Shown: positions 5,969 through 12,735 of the stretch, piece after piece
Layout of the letters: each line of letters begins with the position of its first letter
How positions within the stretch are numbered: position 1 is the first letter of the stretch
NCBI GenBank assembly: GCA_038133505.1
Contig: JAYPTI010000097.1
Coordinates: 1 to 12,735, forward strand
Direction: 5' to 3'
Length of the DNA stretch: 12,735 bases
Source of the DNA: JAYQUR01 sp038133505
Lineage (GTDB): Bacteria > Pseudomonadota > Alphaproteobacteria > MPNO01 > UBA830
Notes under the pieces: model-generated
The model's input: only the letters and a program-made list of their open reading frames with translations
Told to the model about the DNA's origin: nothing
Databases searched by the model: none
Made by a program: the position numbers and the translations under genes

Positions 5969-6739
5969 ATGACCGACTGGATCCGGTTCGAGCGCGGCGG
6001 CGAGACCGCTTTCGGCACGTTGGTGGGCGATGCGGTCGCCGTCTTCGAGGGCAACATGTTCGGCGTCGCGACGCCGACCGGCGAGACGCTGCAACTTGCC
6101 GACGTCTCGCTCCTGACGCCGTGCGTGCCGTCGAAGATCGTCGCGCTGTGGAACAATTCCGCGACGGCGGCGGAGAAGCAGGGTCTCGACCGGCCGGCGG
6201 ATCCGCTGTTCTTTCTGAAAGGCCCGAACACCTATCTGGCGCCCGGCGGCACGATCCGCAAACCCGCCTCCTACGACGGGCGCGTGATCTACGAGGCCGA
6301 GCTCGGCGTCGTCATCGGCAAGCAATGCAAGGACGCCGACGAGGCGACGGCGGCCGACTGCATCTTCGGCTACACCTGCGTCAACGACGTGACCGCGCTG
6401 CAGGTGCTCGACGCCGACCCCAGCTTTCCGCAATGGGCGCGCGCCAAGGGGTACGACACGTTCGGGCCGTTCGGCCCCGTCATCGCGACCGACATAGACC
6501 TCGGGAGCGCCACCATCCGCGCCGAGCTCAACGGCCGCGAACGCCAGAACTATCCGGTCAGCGACCTGATCCTGCAGCCGGCCGAGCTGGTGAGCCGGCT
6601 GTCGCACTTCATGACGTTGGAGCCGGGCGACATCGTTTCCTGCGGCACCGGCCCCGGCGCCCTGCCGATGAAGCCCGGCGCGACCATCGACGTGATCGTC
6701 GACGGCATCGGCACGCTGTCCAACACCTATGGCGAATAG
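5969..6739 (+). CDS. Fumarylacetoacetate hydrolase (FAH)-family hydrolase/hydratase, copy 2
   Basis: A 256-residue FAH-fold protein clearly different from copy 1 (300 residues). Metal-binding E109 and E111 (YEAELGVVIGK) and D140 (GYTCVNDVTA) are present, as are K160 (RAKGYDTFGPFGP) and the MTLEPGDIVSCGTGPG block (215-230). The lid segment reads ALWNNSATAAEK: the glutamate (E69) is kept but the usual lid histidine is not seen. This may shift the reaction away from C-C hydrolysis, toward hydration, tautomerisation or oxaloacetate-type decarboxylation. The ATG at 5969 follows AGGAG, which touches the UbiD stop, so the two are cotranscribed. It probably acts on a 2-oxo-dienoate or acylpyruvate produced by ring cleavage. 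Confidence 0.9.
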   Translation: MTDWIRFERGGETAFGTLVGDAVAVFEGNMFGVATPTGETLQLADVSLLTPCVPSKIVALWNNSATAAEKQGLDRPADPLFFLKGPNTYLAPGGTIRKPASYDGRVIYEAELGVVIGKQCKDADEATAADCIFGYTCVNDVTALQVLDADPSFPQWARAKGYDTFGPFGPVIATDIDLGSATIRAELNGRERQNYPVSDLILQPAELVSRLSHFMTLEPGDIVSCGTGPGALPMKPGATIDVIVDGIGTLSNTYGE

Positions 6740-6755
6740 AAACCTGACGAATAGA
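6733..6755 (+). repeat. 8-bp direct repeat across the FAH-2 stop codon
   Basis: CGAATAGA occurs at 6733-6740 and again at 6748-6755, a 15-bp period, and each copy carries a TAG. The first supplies the stop codon of the second FAH gene; the second lies in the frame of the downstream transporter, closing off any longer start for it. It is probably a small local duplication. Confidence 0.5.
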
Positions 6756-6778
6756 CACCCCAGCGACGAGTAACCACG

Positions 6779-7690
6779 CTGACCCTCCTCCGTAATCCCT
6801 ATTTCCTGCTGAGCTTCGCGATCCTCTGCTGGGGCGGCAATTTCGTCGTCGCCCGCTGGGCCAATCTCGATGCGCCGCCGGTCGCGCTGTCGTTCTGGCG
6901 GCACTTCTTCTCGGTCGCGCTCGTCGTGCCGTTCGTGATCCCGCTGCTGAAGACGGACTGGCCCGCGATGAAGACCCGGCTGTGGAGCTTCGCCGCCATC
7001 GGCGCACTGCTCGCGGCGGGCAATACGCTGGTCTATTTCGCGGTGCTGGAGACGACGGTCGTCAACGCCGCGCTGATCAACGCGGGCGTCCCGGTCGCCG
7101 TCGTGTTCTTCTCGTGGCTGATGCTGCGCGATCTCATCAATCGCTGGCAGGCCGTCGGCATCGTCCTCGCCTTCACCGGCATCGTCACCGTCGTCACCAA
7201 GGCACAACTCGGCATCCTGCTGACGCTTCAGTTCGGCTGGGGCGACGTCTACATGCTGGGCGCGGTCGTCTGCTGGGCGCTCTACATGGTGATGCTCAAG
7301 CACGCCCAGGTGAAGATATCGGGACTGTCGCTGCTGGTCGTCCTGTCCGCCTTCGCGACCCTGTGGATGGTCCCCGCCTACGGCGTCGAACTCGCCATGG
7401 GCTACACGATGAGCTGGACGGCGCTGACCTGGGCCTCGCTCGGCTACGTCTCCGTCTTCAGCACCATCGTCGCGTGGATCTGCTGGAACAGCGGCACGCT
7501 CCAGCTCGGCCCGAACCGGGCGTCGGCCTTCATGTGCCTGCACCCGATCTTCGGCTCCGTCCTCGGCATGATCTTCTTCGACGAGGCGCTGAGGCCCTAT
7601 CACGCCATCGGNNNNNNNNNNGTGCTGACCGGCGTCGTGATGGTCTCAAGGGTCTACCGCGCAAAGGCAATCGCCGCGGCCAACTCATAA
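6779..7690 (+). CDS. EamA/DMT-family membrane transporter (non-canonical start, contains N gap)
   Basis: A drug/metabolite-type permease of about 303 residues: two EamA repeats and roughly ten hydrophobic helices. The N-terminus LLRNPYFLLSFAILCWGGNFVVAR is typical, and a conserved Pro-rich helix and VLTGVVMVSR close the second repeat. Such proteins export or import small metabolites across the inner membrane; here perhaps an aromatic acid or pathway intermediate. The frame is closed by TAG at 6752-6754 and has no ATG, GTG or TTG before a GTG at 6926, which lies after the first helix. CTG at 6779 is the best-placed start; a base error is the alternative (GTA at 6770 for GTG). Ten N (7612-7621) hide three residues after a glycine. 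It follows FAH-2 by 39 nt, and its end is 8 bp from the convergent HpxZ-like gene. Confidence 0.82.
   Translation: MTLLRNPYFLLSFAILCWGGNFVVARWANLDAPPVALSFWRHFFSVALVVPFVIPLLKTDWPAMKTRLWSFAAIGALLAAGNTLVYFAVLETTVVNAALINAGVPVAVVFFSWLMLRDLINRWQAVGIVLAFTGIVTVVTKAQLGILLTLQFGWGDVYMLGAVVCWALYMVMLKHAQVKISGLSLLVVLSAFATLWMVPAYGVELAMGYTMSWTALTWASLGYVSVFSTIVAWICWNSGTLQLGPNRASAFMCLHPIFGSVLGMIFFDEALRPYHAIXXXXVLTGVVMVSRVYRAKAIAAANS
7612..7621. other. Assembly gap (10 N) inside the EamA gene
   Basis: Ten unknown bases interrupt the coding sequence. The frame is kept across the gap: GGN gives Gly, then three unknown codons, then VLTGVVMVS. EamA proteins commonly have G-x-x-x-[VI]-L-x-G here, so ten bases may be the true gap length. 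Confidence 0.98.
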
Positions 7691-7698
7691 GCAGTAAA

Positions 7699-8073
7699 TC
7701 AAGGCTGGTCCGAGACGTGCGCCGAGACGATGCGCCAGCCCTCCGGCATCCGCACCCAGGTCTGGCTCTGACGGCTGATCCCCTCGCTGCCGGGCCGCGT
7801 GGACTCCGTGTTGGCCACCGCGAAATCCCGTCCGAACGTCACGATATAGGTGTCCTTCAGCGTCCGCTGCCACGGGCCGATGTCGCGTCCCCGGCGAAAG
7901 GCGGACAGCGCCGCGTGGCTGACGACGGTGCCGTTCGGCCCGTAACGCAGCGTCTTCTCGTCGTTCCAGAACAGCTCGTCGATCATGTCGACGTCGTTGG
8001 CGAGAAGCGCCTTTTCATAAGCCATGAAGGCCGCGGTGACCTCCTCGACGACCTCAGGGATGTTGATTTCCAT
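7699..8073 (-). CDS. HpxZ/AtzH-like (DUF3225) NTF2-fold protein
   Basis: A 124-residue protein with strong overall resemblance to the HpxZ/AtzH (DUF3225) branch of the NTF2/SnoaL superfamily: MEIN-P-V--EV, ANDVDMIDELFW (26-37), TLRYG (41-45), VTFGRDFAVANTE (78-90) and RQSQTWVR-PEGWRIVSAHVS (101-121). AtzH is reported as a small decarboxylating amidohydrolase in cyanuric acid breakdown, and HpxZ belongs to oxalurate/purine catabolism; both normally sit next to an amidase such as AtzE. No amidase is here, so the gene is an orphan. Residues 46-52 (PNGTVVS) differ from the ENLYG-like loop usual after RYG. The ATG at 8073-8071 has AGGAG 7 nt upstream; an in-frame start at 8139 would add 22 Arg-rich residues and is unlikely. 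It diverges from the ABC-F gene across 80 bp. Confidence 0.85.
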   Translation of the reverse strand: MEINIPEVVEEVTAAFMAYEKALLANDVDMIDELFWNDEKTLRYGPNGTVVSHAALSAFRRGRDIGPWQRTLKDTYIVTFGRDFAVANTESTRPGSEGISRQSQTWVRMPEGWRIVSAHVSDQP

Positions 8074-8153
8074 GCTTGCTCCTGCGGGCTTGGGTCTCGA
8101 TTGACAGTCCCGGGCCGATAGCCGACACAGGGACCGCACAACAGGACTATACC

Positions 8154-9965
8154 GTGGCGCCCCCGCTTCTGCTTCTTCGCGATATCGAGCTGACCTTCGG
8201 CGGCACGCCGCTGTTCGAGGGCGCCGAGCTGTCGGTGTCGCCGGGCGAGCGGCTGTGCCTCGTCGGGCGCAACGGCTCGGGCAAGTCGACGCTGATGAAG
8301 ATCGCGACGGGGCAGATCGCCCCCGACGACGGCGAGCGCTTCCTGCAGCCGGGCGCGACGGTCCGCTACCTGCCGCAGGAGCCGGACCTGTCGGGCCATG
8401 CGACGACCCTCGACTACGTCAAATCCGGCCTCGAGGCGGGCGACGACCCGCAGCGCGCGGCGTGGCTGCTCGAACAGCTCGGCCTCACCGGCGCCGAAGA
8501 CACGTCGACGCTGTCGGGCGGCGAGGCGCGGCGCGCGGCGCTCGCCCGCACGCTGGCGCCCGAACCGGACATCCTGCTGCTCGACGAGCCGACCAACCAT
8601 CTCGACCTGCCGGCCATCGAATGGCTGGAAACGGAGCTGCGCGGCATCCGCTCGGCGCTGGTCCTGATCAGCCACGACCGCAAGTTCCTCGAGAACCTGT
8701 CGCGCGCGACGGTGTGGATCGACCAGGGCCGCACCCATCGGCTGGAGCGCGGCTTCGCTGCGTTCGAGCAGTGGCGCGAAAATTATATCGAGACCGAGGC
8801 GACAGAGCGCCACAAGTTCGACCGCAAGCTCGCCTCGGAAATGGACTGGCTGCACAAGGGCGTCACCGCGCGGCGCAAACGCAACATGGGACGGCTGCGC
8901 GCGCTGAACGACATGCGCGCCGAGCGCCGGACGCGGCGCGCGCCGACCGGCAGCGTCAACATGATGGCGACCGAAGGCGCGATGTCCGGCAAGCTGGTCG
9001 CCGAGGCGAAATCGATCTCCAAGAGCTACGGAGACACCGTCATCGTCCGCGATTTCTCGACGCGGATCGCCCGCGGCGACCGCGTCGGCATCGTCGGGCC
9101 GAACGGCGCCGGCAAGACGACCCTGCTGCGGCTGCTGACCGGCGAATTGAAACCCGACGAAGGCAACGTGCGGATCGGAAAGAATCTCGAGGTGGAATAT
9201 CTCGACCAGCGCCGCGACACGCTGGACCCGGCCGAGACGCTCGCCAACGCGCTGACCGGCGGCGGCGACAAGGTCGAGGTCGCGGGCGAGACGCGCCACG
9301 TCATCGGCTACATGAAGGACTACCTGTTCTCGCCTGAGCAGGCGCGCACGCCGGTCGGCGCGCTGTCGGGCGGCGAGCGCGGCCGCATCATGCTGGCCCG
9401 CGCGCTGCGGCGCCCGTCGAACCTGCTGGTGCTCGACGAGCCGACCAACGATCTCGACCTGGAAACGCTCGACCTGCTGCAGGAACTGATCGCCGATTAT
9501 GCCGGAACCGTGCTGCTGGTCAGCCACGACCGCGATTTCCTCGACCGCATCGTCACCTCGGTGATCGCGGCGGAAGGAAACGGGCGCTGGGTCGAATATG
9601 CCGGCGGCTATTCGGACATGATGGCCCAGCGCGGCGGCGACCTGGCGGCACGGCAGCCGGCACCGGCGCGGGAAAAGAAGGCTGCGGCGCCCGCCCCCGC
9701 ACGCGAACGGTCCGCCCCCGAGCGACGCAAGCTCTCGTTCAAGGACAAGCACGCGCTGGAGACCCTGCCCGGCCGCATGGAGGAGCTGCAGGGGCTCATC
9801 ACCGCCCTCCGGGATACGCTCGCGGACCCCAACCTGTTCGCCAGGGACCCTGCCAGGTTCGATGCCACGGCGAAGGACCTGCAGGCGGCCGAAACCGCCC
9901 TCGCCGATGCGGAAGAGCTCTGGCTGGAGCTAGAGATGAAACGCGAGGAGATCGAGGGCGGCTGA
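8154..9965 (+). CDS. uup: ABC-F ATPase, Uup type
   Basis: A 603-residue soluble ABC-F protein with two nucleotide-binding domains and no membrane segment. Walker A: GRNGSGKST (38-46) and GPNGAGKTT (315-323). Signature: LSGGEARRA (from 120) and LSGGERGR (from 404). Walker B: ILLLDEPTNHLD (D144/E145) and LLVLDEPTNDLD (D428/E429). The linker (about 205-255) has the helical W-x-x-K-G-x-x-AR-x-x-R-N-x-x-R pattern of Uup. The last ~75 residues (KLSFKDKHALETLP onward) form the C-terminal coiled coil that marks Uup within the family, after an Ala/Pro/Arg-rich spacer. ABC-F proteins act on ribosomes; Uup also affects DNA-recombination intermediates and transposon excision in E. coli. The GTG at 8154 has AGGA 8 nt upstream; the longer in-frame TTG at 8076 overlaps the region upstream of the divergent gene. 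Probably a housekeeping gene unrelated to the flanking catabolic genes. Confidence 0.92.
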   Translation: MAPPLLLLRDIELTFGGTPLFEGAELSVSPGERLCLVGRNGSGKSTLMKIATGQIAPDDGERFLQPGATVRYLPQEPDLSGHATTLDYVKSGLEAGDDPQRAAWLLEQLGLTGAEDTSTLSGGEARRAALARTLAPEPDILLLDEPTNHLDLPAIEWLETELRGIRSALVLISHDRKFLENLSRATVWIDQGRTHRLERGFAAFEQWRENYIETEATERHKFDRKLASEMDWLHKGVTARRKRNMGRLRALNDMRAERRTRRAPTGSVNMMATEGAMSGKLVAEAKSISKSYGDTVIVRDFSTRIARGDRVGIVGPNGAGKTTLLRLLTGELKPDEGNVRIGKNLEVEYLDQRRDTLDPAETLANALTGGGDKVEVAGETRHVIGYMKDYLFSPEQARTPVGALSGGERGRIMLARALRRPSNLLVLDEPTNDLDLETLDLLQELIADYAGTVLLVSHDRDFLDRIVTSVIAAEGNGRWVEYAGGYSDMMAQRGGDLAARQPAPAREKKAAAPAPARERSAPERRKLSFKDKHALETLPGRMEELQGLITALRDTLADPNLFARDPARFDATAKDLQAAETALADAEELWLELEMKREEIEGG

Positions 9966-10052
9966 CGCTCCCGTCTGTTCAAGCCGTCCTCGCGGCGGTA
10001 AATGTGTAGGCAATCGCAAACGTCCGTTCATTGCCCGCCGGAAGCCGTTCCC

Positions 10053-10895
10053 ATGACCAGACCGCCCCTTTGGCCCGCCCACCTCCACCATTTCTGTCTC
10101 CGCACGGACCAGCCGGACGCCATGCGCGGCTGGTACGAGAAGCATCTGGAGATGAACTCGGAAACCGTGGACGGCGGCGAGATATGGCTGAGCGCGGGGC
10201 AGCGGAATATCGTTCTCCAGCCTGCCGAAACCCGCGGCATCGCCTATGCGGCGTATGCGCTCGCGGATGCGGAACAGTCGGCGAAATTCGACGCGGACAT
10301 GCGTGAAAAGGGTGCGCCGCTGTCGGACCTTCGTTCGCCCGTCTTCACCGACGATCAGACCGCCGTGCTCGACCCGGACGGCAACACTTTCATCTTCGGC
10401 GTTCCGGCGCGGCCGGAAGCGGCCGATCCCGACCCGATGCCGGGCCGCCTCCAGCATCTCGGCATCTGCACGCCGCAGATCGACAAGCTGATCGAGTTCT
10501 ACACCGGCACGATCGGCTACCGGCAGTCGGACATCGTGAAGAAAGACGACGGGCACACCGCCGCGTGCTTCCTGCGGTCCGACCACGAGCATCACTGCCT
10601 CGCGCTGTTCTCGGCCTCGACGTCGCGGTTCGACCACCAGTGCTACGAATCCACCTGCTGGAACGACATCCGCGACTGGGGCGATCATTTCGCCTCTATG
10701 CGCACCGAGATCGAATGGGGCGCGGCGCGCCACGGCGCGGGCAACAACCTGTTCATCTTCGTCCGCGATCCCGACCACAATCCGGTCGAAATCTCCGCGG
10801 AACTGGAGACGGTCGACTTCGACAAGACGCCCGGCCTCTGGAAGGCGGAGGACCGCACCCTCAATCTCTGGGGACACGCGTGGAAGCGGGAGTAA
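10053..10895 (+). CDS. Two-domain VOC-family (type I) extradiol dioxygenase
   Basis: A 280-residue protein with two vicinal-oxygen-chelate modules, about residues 8-125 and 130-245, the architecture of catechol 2,3-dioxygenases. The second module carries the iron site: H135 in LQHLGIC, H180/H181 in DHEHHCLALF, and E246 in FVRDPDHNPVEIS, the last resembling the extradiol dioxygenase signature. The first module lacks the full ligand set and is structural, as usual. It probably inserts both atoms of O2 into a substituted catechol. The ATG at 10053 is preferred (GGAAG 8 nt upstream); a GTG at 10002 would add 17 unconserved residues. The 87-bp gap after the ABC-F gene shows no clear promoter. Its end overlaps the start of the hydroxylase gene by 16 nt, so the two are translated together, and it likely cleaves the hydroxylase product. 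Confidence 0.9.
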   Translation: MTRPPLWPAHLHHFCLRTDQPDAMRGWYEKHLEMNSETVDGGEIWLSAGQRNIVLQPAETRGIAYAAYALADAEQSAKFDADMREKGAPLSDLRSPVFTDDQTAVLDPDGNTFIFGVPARPEAADPDPMPGRLQHLGICTPQIDKLIEFYTGTIGYRQSDIVKKDDGHTAACFLRSDHEHHCLALFSASTSRFDHQCYESTCWNDIRDWGDHFASMRTEIEWGAARHGAGNNLFIFVRDPDHNPVEISAELETVDFDKTPGLWKAEDRTLNLWGHAWKRE

Positions 10896-12475
10896 TCGAC
10901 ACCGACGTCGTCATCGTCGGCGCCGGGCCGGCGGGGCTCGCCACCGCGAACTATCTCGGGCTCTACGGCGTCCGCGCCGTCGTCATCGAACGCAACGCGG
11001 GAACGGTCGCCGAGCCGCGCGCGGTCTCGATCGACGACGAATCCATGCGTTCCATGCAGACGCTGGGCCTGGTCGACGAGATCGTCCCGCGCACGCTGCC
11101 CGGATACGGCGCGCGCTACTATTCGCCCGGCCAGCGCGAGTTCGCGCGGGTCAAGCCGACGACGCGGGAATACGGCCATCCCCGGCGTTCCGCCTTTCAC
11201 CAGCCCGAGCTCGAAGCGACCCTGCTCAAGGGGCTCGACCGGTTCCCGGGGATAGAAACCCTGTTCGAGCACGAGGTCGAACGCTTCGAGGAAGACGCCG
11301 ACGGCGTGACCGCCTACGCCAAGGGGCCGGACGGCGCGACGCACGCGGTCCGCGGCAAGTACCTCGCCGGCTGCGACGGCGGCCGGTCCCTGATCCGCCG
11401 CACCATCGGCACCGAGCTGCGCGGCTCCAGCTTCGAGGAGCGCTGGCTGGTCTTCGACACGGTCAACGATTTCGACGACACGCCGGATTCGGTCGCCCAT
11501 TGCGACCATCGGCGGCCCGCCATCACGCTGCCCGGGTACGGCGGGACACGCCGCTGGGAATTCATCGTGCACCCGGGTGAGGACGCGGACCATTTCCTCA
11601 AGGAAGAAACCATCGCGGATCTGCTGCGTCCTTATATCGGCGACCGGCCGGTCGAGGTCGTCCGCAAGGTCGTCTACACCTTCCACGCCCGCATCGCCGA
11701 CCACTGGCGCAAGGGCCGCGTGTTTCTGCTCGGCGACGCCGCGCACCTGACGCCGCCCTACGCCGGTCAGGGTCTCAACAGCGGCCAGCGCGACGCCGCC
11801 AACTTCGCGTGGAAAGCCGCTGCCGTCGTGAAGGGACAGTTCCCGCCGTCTCTCATGGACACATACGAGACCGAGCGCCGCGACCACGCGTGGCTGCTGA
11901 TCCGCATGGCGATCCAGACAGGCTGGGTGATGGTGCCGCGCAACTGGTTCCATACCTACGGCCAGATCGTCTTCTTCAAGGTTACCGGCCTGATCCCGAA
12001 GCTGCGGGACTACTTTCTCAACATGAAATATAAGCCGGTGCCGCGGTTCCTCGACGGGTTCCTGATTCCGGACGGACAATCGGCGAAGAAGACGCTGGTC
12101 GGGCGCATGCTGCCGCAACCGGTCGTCGCCCTGCCCGACGGCGACGAGACGAAACTCGATAACCTGCTCGGCCCCGGCTTTGCGCTGCTCGCGCTCGGCC
12201 TGGACGCGGAAGCGGCGCTCGAAGCACTGGACCAGCCGGTCTGGGAGCGGCTGGACGCCGCCCGCGTCGCGCTGACGACCGACGCCGCCGCGAATGCCGC
12301 CCCCCGCGTCCGGACCGCAACGCTTCGAGCTGGCGAGACCCTGCCGAAATTCCGGCCTTACGAGGGCAAGATCCTGCTCGTCCGGCCCGACAAATACGTC
12401 GCCGCGACCTTCGCGCCCGGCGACGCCGGAACGGTCGCCGCGGAAATCGCGCGGCGCATGGGATCCGCCGCATGA
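10880..12475 (+). CDS. MhpA-like FAD-dependent aromatic hydroxylase
   Basis: A 531-residue class A flavoprotein monooxygenase, closest in pattern to 3-(3-hydroxyphenyl)propionate hydroxylase (MhpA). FAD-binding GAGPAG (14-19) lies in the N-terminal Rossmann fold, the DG motif in GCDGGRSLIRR (164-174), and the second FAD/ribityl motif in GRVFLLGDAAH (285-289 GDAAH) followed by AGQGLNSG-RDA-N. The C-terminal LLVRPDKYVAA region is also MhpA-like. These enzymes use NAD(P)H and O2 to add a hydroxyl ortho to an existing phenol group, giving the diol for an extradiol dioxygenase such as the one encoded just upstream. The GTG at 10880 is the only start close before the dinucleotide fold, with GGGGA about 7 nt upstream; it overlaps the dioxygenase gene by 16 nt. 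The exact phenolic substrate is unknown, so no mhpA symbol is assigned. Confidence 0.9.
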   Translation: MEAGVIDTDVVIVGAGPAGLATANYLGLYGVRAVVIERNAGTVAEPRAVSIDDESMRSMQTLGLVDEIVPRTLPGYGARYYSPGQREFARVKPTTREYGHPRRSAFHQPELEATLLKGLDRFPGIETLFEHEVERFEEDADGVTAYAKGPDGATHAVRGKYLAGCDGGRSLIRRTIGTELRGSSFEERWLVFDTVNDFDDTPDSVAHCDHRRPAITLPGYGGTRRWEFIVHPGEDADHFLKEETIADLLRPYIGDRPVEVVRKVVYTFHARIADHWRKGRVFLLGDAAHLTPPYAGQGLNSGQRDAANFAWKAAAVVKGQFPPSLMDTYETERRDHAWLLIRMAIQTGWVMVPRNWFHTYGQIVFFKVTGLIPKLRDYFLNMKYKPVPRFLDGFLIPDGQSAKKTLVGRMLPQPVVALPDGDETKLDNLLGPGFALLALGLDAEAALEALDQPVWERLDAARVALTTDAAANAAPRVRTATLRAGETLPKFRPYEGKILLVRPDKYVAATFAPGDAGTVAAEIARRMGSAA

Positions 12476-12735
12476 GCGACGACGCCCTTCCCGATATCTC
12501 GAAAAGCGAGGAATTCGCCGCCTGGGCGACCGGGCTGGAAGCCGGCGACATCCCGGACAGCGTGCGCGCCGCGGCCGGCAACGCGCTGCTCGACTTTACC
12601 GGGCTCTGCATCGCGGCACGCGGCGAGGACTACGTCCACGCGACACTGGCGGCGGGGAGCGAGCCAGGCGGCTGCACCGCGCTCGGCCATGCGGCGGGCG
12701 AGCGGACTGGCGAAAACGCGGTCGCCGTCATTCCG
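12472..12735 (+). CDS. MmgE/PrpD-family protein (N-terminal part, runs off the window)
   Basis: The first 88 codons of a MmgE/PrpD-family protein. The N-terminus resembles the family (EFAAWATGLEAGDIPDSV, then a helix ending LLDFTGLCIAARG). The family includes 2-methylcitrate dehydratase and cis-aconitate decarboxylase; many members in catabolic clusters have unknown substrates. The ATG overlaps the hydroxylase stop in an ATGA arrangement (4 nt), so the gene is translationally coupled and part of the same operon. In this setting it may be a hydratase or dehydratase for a small carboxylic acid intermediate. The catalytic part lies beyond the window, so the exact function cannot be judged. Confidence 0.82.
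   Translation, partial: MSDDALPDISKSEEFAAWATGLEAGDIPDSVRAAAGNALLDFTGLCIAARGEDYVHATLAAGSEPGGCTALGHAAGERTGENAVAVIP

Noticed and set aside
4354..6231. Upstream extension of the FAH-1 open frame to a 926-codon product
   Set aside because: The extension is antisense to the UbiD and second FAH genes and resembles no protein; the FAH domain starts at a good ribosome-binding site and ATG at 4353.
5915..7603. 562-codon minus-strand open frame opposite FAH-2 and EamA
   Set aside because: Shadow frame with Asp/Arg/His/Gln-rich sequence and no recognisable domain.
7983..9752. 589-codon minus-strand open frame opposite the ABC-F gene
   Set aside because: Antisense to an ABC-F protein with all motifs intact; the composition is typical of a high-GC shadow.

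Overview
The window is high-GC DNA with dense, short-spaced genes. The gene families (class II aldolase, FAH-fold hydrolases, UbiD, LigB and VOC extradiol dioxygenases, MhpA-type hydroxylase, Uup, HpxZ/AtzH-like protein) suggest a free-living, aerobic alphaproteobacterium able to break down aromatic compounds. This is inferred from family content and base composition; no phylogenetic marker is present. A run of ten N at 7612-7621 shows that the sequence is a scaffold.

Layout. (1) 1-1102: one minus-strand gene for a secreted PEP-CTERM protein. Its upstream region holds a near-consensus sigma-54 (-24/-12) promoter, an IHF-like site, a 14-bp palindrome and an 11-bp direct repeat. (2) 1103-2414: a plus-strand pair, class II aldolase/adducin-type enzyme and GlcG/HbpS-family protein. 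It converges, with no spacer, on (3) a minus-strand pair read from 4353 down to 2415: an FAH-family hydrolase/hydratase followed by a LigB-type extradiol dioxygenase, with a strong hairpin between them. (4) 4519-7690: a plus-strand set diverging from (3): UbiD-family decarboxylase, a second FAH-family enzyme and an EamA/DMT transporter. The transporter has no canonical start codon and contains the N gap. (5) 7699-8073, minus: an orphan HpxZ/AtzH-like NTF2-fold protein, divergent from (6) a Uup-type ABC-F ATPase at 8154-9965. (7) 10053 to the right edge, plus: a two-domain VOC extradiol dioxygenase, an MhpA-like FAD aromatic hydroxylase and the start of an MmgE/PrpD protein, translationally coupled through overlapping genes.

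Working together (inference): regions 2, 3, 4 and 7 contain the steps of an aromatic meta-cleavage route. These are flavin-dependent ring hydroxylation, non-oxidative decarboxylation by a prenylated-FMN enzyme, extradiol ring opening (two unrelated enzyme types), hydrolysis or hydration of the 2-oxo-dienoate products by FAH-fold enzymes, a possible aldol or decarboxylation step by the class II aldolase, and a transporter. The substrate cannot be read from the sequence. The PEP-CTERM gene, the ABC-F gene and the HpxZ/AtzH-like gene look functionally separate from that pathway. No RNA genes, CRISPR arrays, insertion sequences or integrase genes were seen.
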